Below are positions 61,053 to 64,000 of a DNA stretch of 64,000 nt, in pieces. The DNA lies in contig NCJL01000005.1 in the NCBI GenBank assembly GCA_002278935.1, positions 62,001 through 126,000 on the forward strand, written 5' to 3'. The DNA comes from Gallionellales bacterium 39-52-133 (GTDB lineage: Bacteria; Pseudomonadota; Gammaproteobacteria; Burkholderiales; Gallionellaceae). Numbering within the stretch: position 1 is the first letter of the stretch; every line of letters starts with the position of its first letter. A program made the translations under genes and the position numbers. The notes under the pieces were generated by a model. That model was not told where the DNA came from, made no database searches, and was given only the letters and a program-made list of their open reading frames with translations.

Positions 61053-61949
61053 ATGACAATAAAACATATTATTTTCGTACCCGGCAAAAACCCCAAACCT
61101 CAGGCCGCACAACATCGCGAGTTGTTATGGAAAGCAATGATAGAAGGCGTGCGCCGCGTGGATCGGGCCTTAGCCAATAATATCCAGACTCAATTTAACC
61201 AGTTTCATCTGGTTAGCTGGAACCATCTTTTTTACCACGCTTACAAGGATATTACCCCCGATATTCCATGGATTGATGCCTTAATCAATAAACACGGCCC
61301 CACCGAGCAGGATATCAAGGAGGCCAGATCCTGGCACAATCGCCTCGCCAGGGCGCTCTTCTATCTGGCGGACCATCTTCATTTCATTATCCCCTTGCTC
61401 CCCAAGGATGTAGACAGCGCTGCGACGGAGATGAACCGCTATTTCGATAACGACGACAATGTTGCCTTCAATATACGGAGATTATTAAAGCAGACATTGC
61501 AGCCCCTTATCGAAAAAAATGAGCCCGTTTTACTGATCGGCCATAGCCTGGGTTCAGTTATTGCTTACGATACCTTATGGGAGATGACGTATCAGGATAA
61601 CCTGCACGGAAAAATTGATTTCCTGACCATAGGCAGCCCGCTGGGCATGCATTATGTGCAGCGACGCCTGATGGGGATGAAGGAAAACGGGGAAAAGACC
61701 TATCCCAAACTGATACGCCGCTGGATTAATTTATCCTCCGAAGGCGACATCATTGCGCTGGAGCGAAACTTTCATACCAGTTTTAAAGAGATGCTCCGTC
61801 TGGGGCTGGTGAAGTCAATTGAAGATCACAGCAAAGGTATATACAACTATTTTCGCAGCGATGAAGGGCTGAATTGCCATCGTTCATACGGCTATCTGGT
61901 TAATCCTGCTGTGGGCAGTGTCATTGCCGACTGGTGGAAAAATAATTAG
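61053..61949 (+). CDS. Alpha/beta-fold lipase/esterase-like protein
   Basis: A 298-residue protein with the nucleophile elbow LLIGHSLGSVIAYDTLW (about 165-181), a candidate Asp in SEGDIIALE and His in NCHRSYGYL. N-terminal IIFVPGKNPKPQ corresponds to the oxyanion strand. No signal peptide is evident, so it is probably cytoplasmic. The substrate is unknown. Confidence 0.75.
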   Translation: MTIKHIIFVPGKNPKPQAAQHRELLWKAMIEGVRRVDRALANNIQTQFNQFHLVSWNHLFYHAYKDITPDIPWIDALINKHGPTEQDIKEARSWHNRLARALFYLADHLHFIIPLLPKDVDSAATEMNRYFDNDDNVAFNIRRLLKQTLQPLIEKNEPVLLIGHSLGSVIAYDTLWEMTYQDNLHGKIDFLTIGSPLGMHYVQRRLMGMKENGEKTYPKLIRRWINLSSEGDIIALERNFHTSFKEMLRLGLVKSIEDHSKGIYNYFRSDEGLNCHRSYGYLVNPAVGSVIADWWKNN

Positions 61950-61995
61950 TCTGAACAGGATATTTTTTCAGCTTATTCGCAAATAAAATCAGGCA

Positions 61996-63138
61996 ATGTC
62001 CCAACACACCTTCTCTCCCCCCACTGACGGCAGCATGAGCCCCAAGGCCTGGTATCAGGCCATGAGCGACAAGCCGGGTTTTATCCGCGACCCTTCACAG
62101 GCGGCGGCCATCGCTGATCTTGATGCGCTGTGGCATGAGTTGGTTGATTTCAAGACCAGACGCAATCATTTTCTGGGACGCAGCCTGCTGAGTCCCGATG
62201 TTCCCAAGGGCATCTATTTCTGGGGCGGCGTAGGCCGCGGCAAGAGCTTTCTGATGGATGTGTTTTATGCATGCGTGCCGTATAAGCGCAAACGCCGCAT
62301 ACATTTTCACAATTTCATGGCTGAAGTGCATCATGAAATGAAACTGCTGGCCACGAGCAAAGATCCGCTGCTTGCACTGGCGGACAATATCGCAAAATCT
62401 ACCCGGCTGTTGTGCTTTGATGAATTTCACGTTAGTGATATTGCCGATGCAATGATACTGGGGCGCCTGATGGCGGCACTGTTTGAACGTGGTGTGGTGA
62501 TGCTGATCACGTCAAATTACTCGCCTGACGATCTGTATCCCAATGGCTTGCAGCGGCAAAAATTCCTGCCTGCCATCGGCTTGATCAAGCAAAATTTACG
62601 TGTCATCAATATCGACAGCGGCAATGATTACAGGCTGCGCGAGATGGCCAGCGCGCCCTTGTTCATGCTTGCATCAGATCCTGAAAGCAAGCCGCGCATG
62701 CAGGCCATTTTTCAGCGACTGGGTGCGGGCACGGTACAAAATACACAACAAATTGAAATTCAGGGGCGCGCTATTGAAGTGGTCAAACTGGCGGCAAACG
62801 TGGTCTGGTTTGACTTCAATGCAATATGTGGCGGACCTCGCGCGCAGGCAGATTATCTGGAAATCGCGCACAAATTCTCCGTTGTGCTGGTATCCGATAT
62901 TCCGCTTTTGACGGCCAGTCATGCGGCAGAAATTCAGCGTTTTATCTGGCTGGTTGATGTGCTGTACGATAACCGTGTGAAGCTGGTTGCCGCGGCAGAA
63001 AAATCGCCATCGGAATTATGCAGCGATGCTGAACATGCCATGGAGTTCGCACGCACGGCCAGCCGCCTGATTGAAATGCAGTCGCAGAATTACCTTGAGT
63101 TACAGCATCAGACAGAAAGTGTTACGCTTAATTCGTGA
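61996..63138 (+). CDS. zapE: AFG1-family ATPase ZapE
   Basis: A 380-residue ATPase of the AFG1/ZapE family, which associates with the division ring in E. coli. Walker A is GGVGRGKSFLMD (about 76-87), Walker B LLCFDEFHVSDIADAM, and sensor-1-like TSNYSPDDLYPNGLQRQKFLPAI follows. The length matches E. coli ZapE (375). It follows the hydrolase by 46 bases. Confidence 0.94.
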   Translation: MSQHTFSPPTDGSMSPKAWYQAMSDKPGFIRDPSQAAAIADLDALWHELVDFKTRRNHFLGRSLLSPDVPKGIYFWGGVGRGKSFLMDVFYACVPYKRKRRIHFHNFMAEVHHEMKLLATSKDPLLALADNIAKSTRLLCFDEFHVSDIADAMILGRLMAALFERGVVMLITSNYSPDDLYPNGLQRQKFLPAIGLIKQNLRVINIDSGNDYRLREMASAPLFMLASDPESKPRMQAIFQRLGAGTVQNTQQIEIQGRAIEVVKLAANVVWFDFNAICGGPRAQADYLEIAHKFSVVLVSDIPLLTASHAAEIQRFIWLVDVLYDNRVKLVAAAEKSPSELCSDAEHAMEFARTASRLIEMQSQNYLELQHQTESVTLNS

Positions 63139-63194
63139 ACCCGGCTTGCAAGGCCGAGCTTTACAAACAGCCGTATTTTCCGTAAATTCCGCGC

Positions 63195-63668
63195 ATGCAA
63201 AAACACCTCCCCCTGCTATTAGTCATCTTGTTCAGTGCATGCGTAAGCTCGCGCCCAGGCGCTTCATCCTATCAAACAGGCCAGGCTGACCCTGCAATGA
63301 ATGAGCTGGCTGTGTACGCGATCAGCCTGGCTGGAACGCCCTACAAATATGGCGGAATGTCACCGGAATCCGGCTTCGACTGCAGTGGCTTTGTAGGCCA
63401 TGTATTCAAGCAGACGCTGGGAGAATCGCTGCCACGCAGCACTGCAGAAATAAGCAGAAGAGGGGTTAAGCTGGACGAGGACAGCTTATTACCGGGCGAC
63501 CTGGTGTTTTATAACACGCTGAACAGGTCCTATTCGCATGTGGGAATTTATCTGGGAGACGGGCAATTCATTCACTCGCCCAGCACGGGGAAATCTGTCA
63601 CCGTGGTAAATATGAATGAGTCCTACTGGCGTAAACGCTACAACGGGGCGCGGCGGATCAAACCGTAA
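63195..63668 (+). CDS. NlpC/P60-family peptidoglycan endopeptidase lipoprotein
   Basis: A 157-residue lipoprotein. The lipobox FSAC ends at Cys16. The NlpC/P60 domain has the nucleophile in SGFDCSGFVGHVF, the His in SYSHVGIYLGDG and a polar third residue in FIHSPSTG. It probably cleaves peptidoglycan stem peptides at the outer membrane. It follows zapE by 56 bases and overlaps the end of the convergent mltB-like gene by about 30 bases. Confidence 0.9.
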   Translation: MQKHLPLLLVILFSACVSSRPGASSYQTGQADPAMNELAVYAISLAGTPYKYGGMSPESGFDCSGFVGHVFKQTLGESLPRSTAEISRRGVKLDEDSLLPGDLVFYNTLNRSYSHVGIYLGDGQFIHSPSTGKSVTVVNMNESYWRKRYNGARRIKP

Positions 63669-64000
63669 TAACGGGAAGATTTGCGCAGCTCAACTGCGAG
63701 CTGATAGACCGACATCGCATAATAACTGCTGTTGTTATAAGTCGTGATCACCGCAAAATTGTTAAATCCAAACCAGAATTCCTTGCCGTCCGGCAAGGTA
63801 AAATCCAGCAGATAGGCATAAGTCCCATCGCCAACCTCCCCTTGCGGAGCTACGCCGAGACCGCGCCAGGCAGCCAGACTGCGCGCCGCACCCACATCAT
63901 TTGGCCGGCTTTCCTCGCCTATCGTTGCGCGCATCGCCACCGGCTCACCAGGCTTCCAGCCATACTGTCTCAGGTAATTGGCCACACTGCCGATGGCATC
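63638..64000 (-). CDS. Lytic murein transglycosylase B-like protein, C-terminal part
   Basis: The right edge of the window cuts this gene; only the last 120 codons are visible. They begin DAIGSVANYLRQYGWKPGEPV, the well-conserved segment of MltB family enzymes after the catalytic region, and end with FWFGFNNFAVITTYNNSSYYAMSVYQLA, also typical. The upstream GTG in this frame is internal, so the gene continues beyond the window. Confidence 0.88.
   Translation of the reverse strand, partial: DAIGSVANYLRQYGWKPGEPVAMRATIGEESRPNDVGAARSLAAWRGLGVAPQGEVGDGTYAYLLDFTLPDGKEFWFGFNNFAVITTYNNSSYYAMSVYQLAVELRKSSRYYGLIRRAPL

Overview
The window (64 kb, about 53% GC by eye) looks like a chromosomal segment of a betaproteobacterium. 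An iron-oxidising Gallionellaceae/Nitrosomonadales-type organism is my best inference. The reasons are a complete Gram-negative housekeeping backbone (yceD-rpmF-plsX-fabHDG-acpP-fabF-pabC-mltG-tmk-holB), a tmRNA with the proteobacterial-type tag ANDEKYSLAA, and a multiheme cytochrome/outer-membrane porin locus of the kind used for extracellular electron transfer. There is no phage, CRISPR array or intact insertion sequence. The mobile-DNA traces are short repeats and two duplicated tRNA/tmRNA segments.

Layout. 1-9.0 kb (minus strand): an envelope-glycan block with a flippase-like membrane protein, a GT9 glycosyltransferase, SppA, a GT39 glycosyltransferase, and homologues of DprE1, DprE2, a HAD phosphatase and a UbiA-type phosphoribosyltransferase. 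The last four could together make polyprenyl-phospho-D-arabinose. 9.3-14.6 kb (plus): a ClpP-like protease, two phosphoribosyltransferases, the AmmeMemoRadiSam trio and an alpha/beta hydrolase. 14.6-19 kb: tRNA-Ser, gloB, a methyltransferase, rnhA, dnaQ and a BaiN-type flavoprotein. 19-29.5 kb: the fatty-acid/cell-wall/replication operon. 29.5-35.2 kb: a three-gene MukFEB/JetABC-type SMC complex with no nuclease gene beside it. 36 kb: ssrA (tmRNA) with a duplicated 3' end.

37.5-45.7 kb: a CarH/LitR-like B12-binding MerR regulator divergent from an eight-gene set (flavin oxidoreductase, DUF1365, Cfa-like methyltransferase, chalcone-isomerase-like protein, MFS transporter, DUF3833 lipoprotein, SDR, NTF2-like). 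This resembles the light/singlet-oxygen-responsive lipid-modification clusters of other proteobacteria. 45.7-46.4 kb: a ParE-type toxin-antitoxin pair.

46.6-54.9 kb: the most striking locus. It encodes a membrane-anchored Fe-S flavoprotein, a TPR protein, a b-type membrane protein, a 24-heme cytochrome built from seven tandem three-heme modules, an 11-heme cytochrome, and a TPR-bearing outer-membrane beta-barrel. Read together they form a candidate route for electrons between the quinone/NADH pool, the periplasm and the outside. 54.9-64 kb: a 2OG-Fe(II) oxygenase, a pseudouridine-synthase-like protein without the usual catalytic Asp, the rubrerythrin/rubredoxin/rubredoxin-reductase peroxide defence set divergent from oxyR, a gpsA-like gene, a lipase-like protein, zapE, an NlpC/P60 lipoprotein and the end of an mltB-like gene cut by the window edge.
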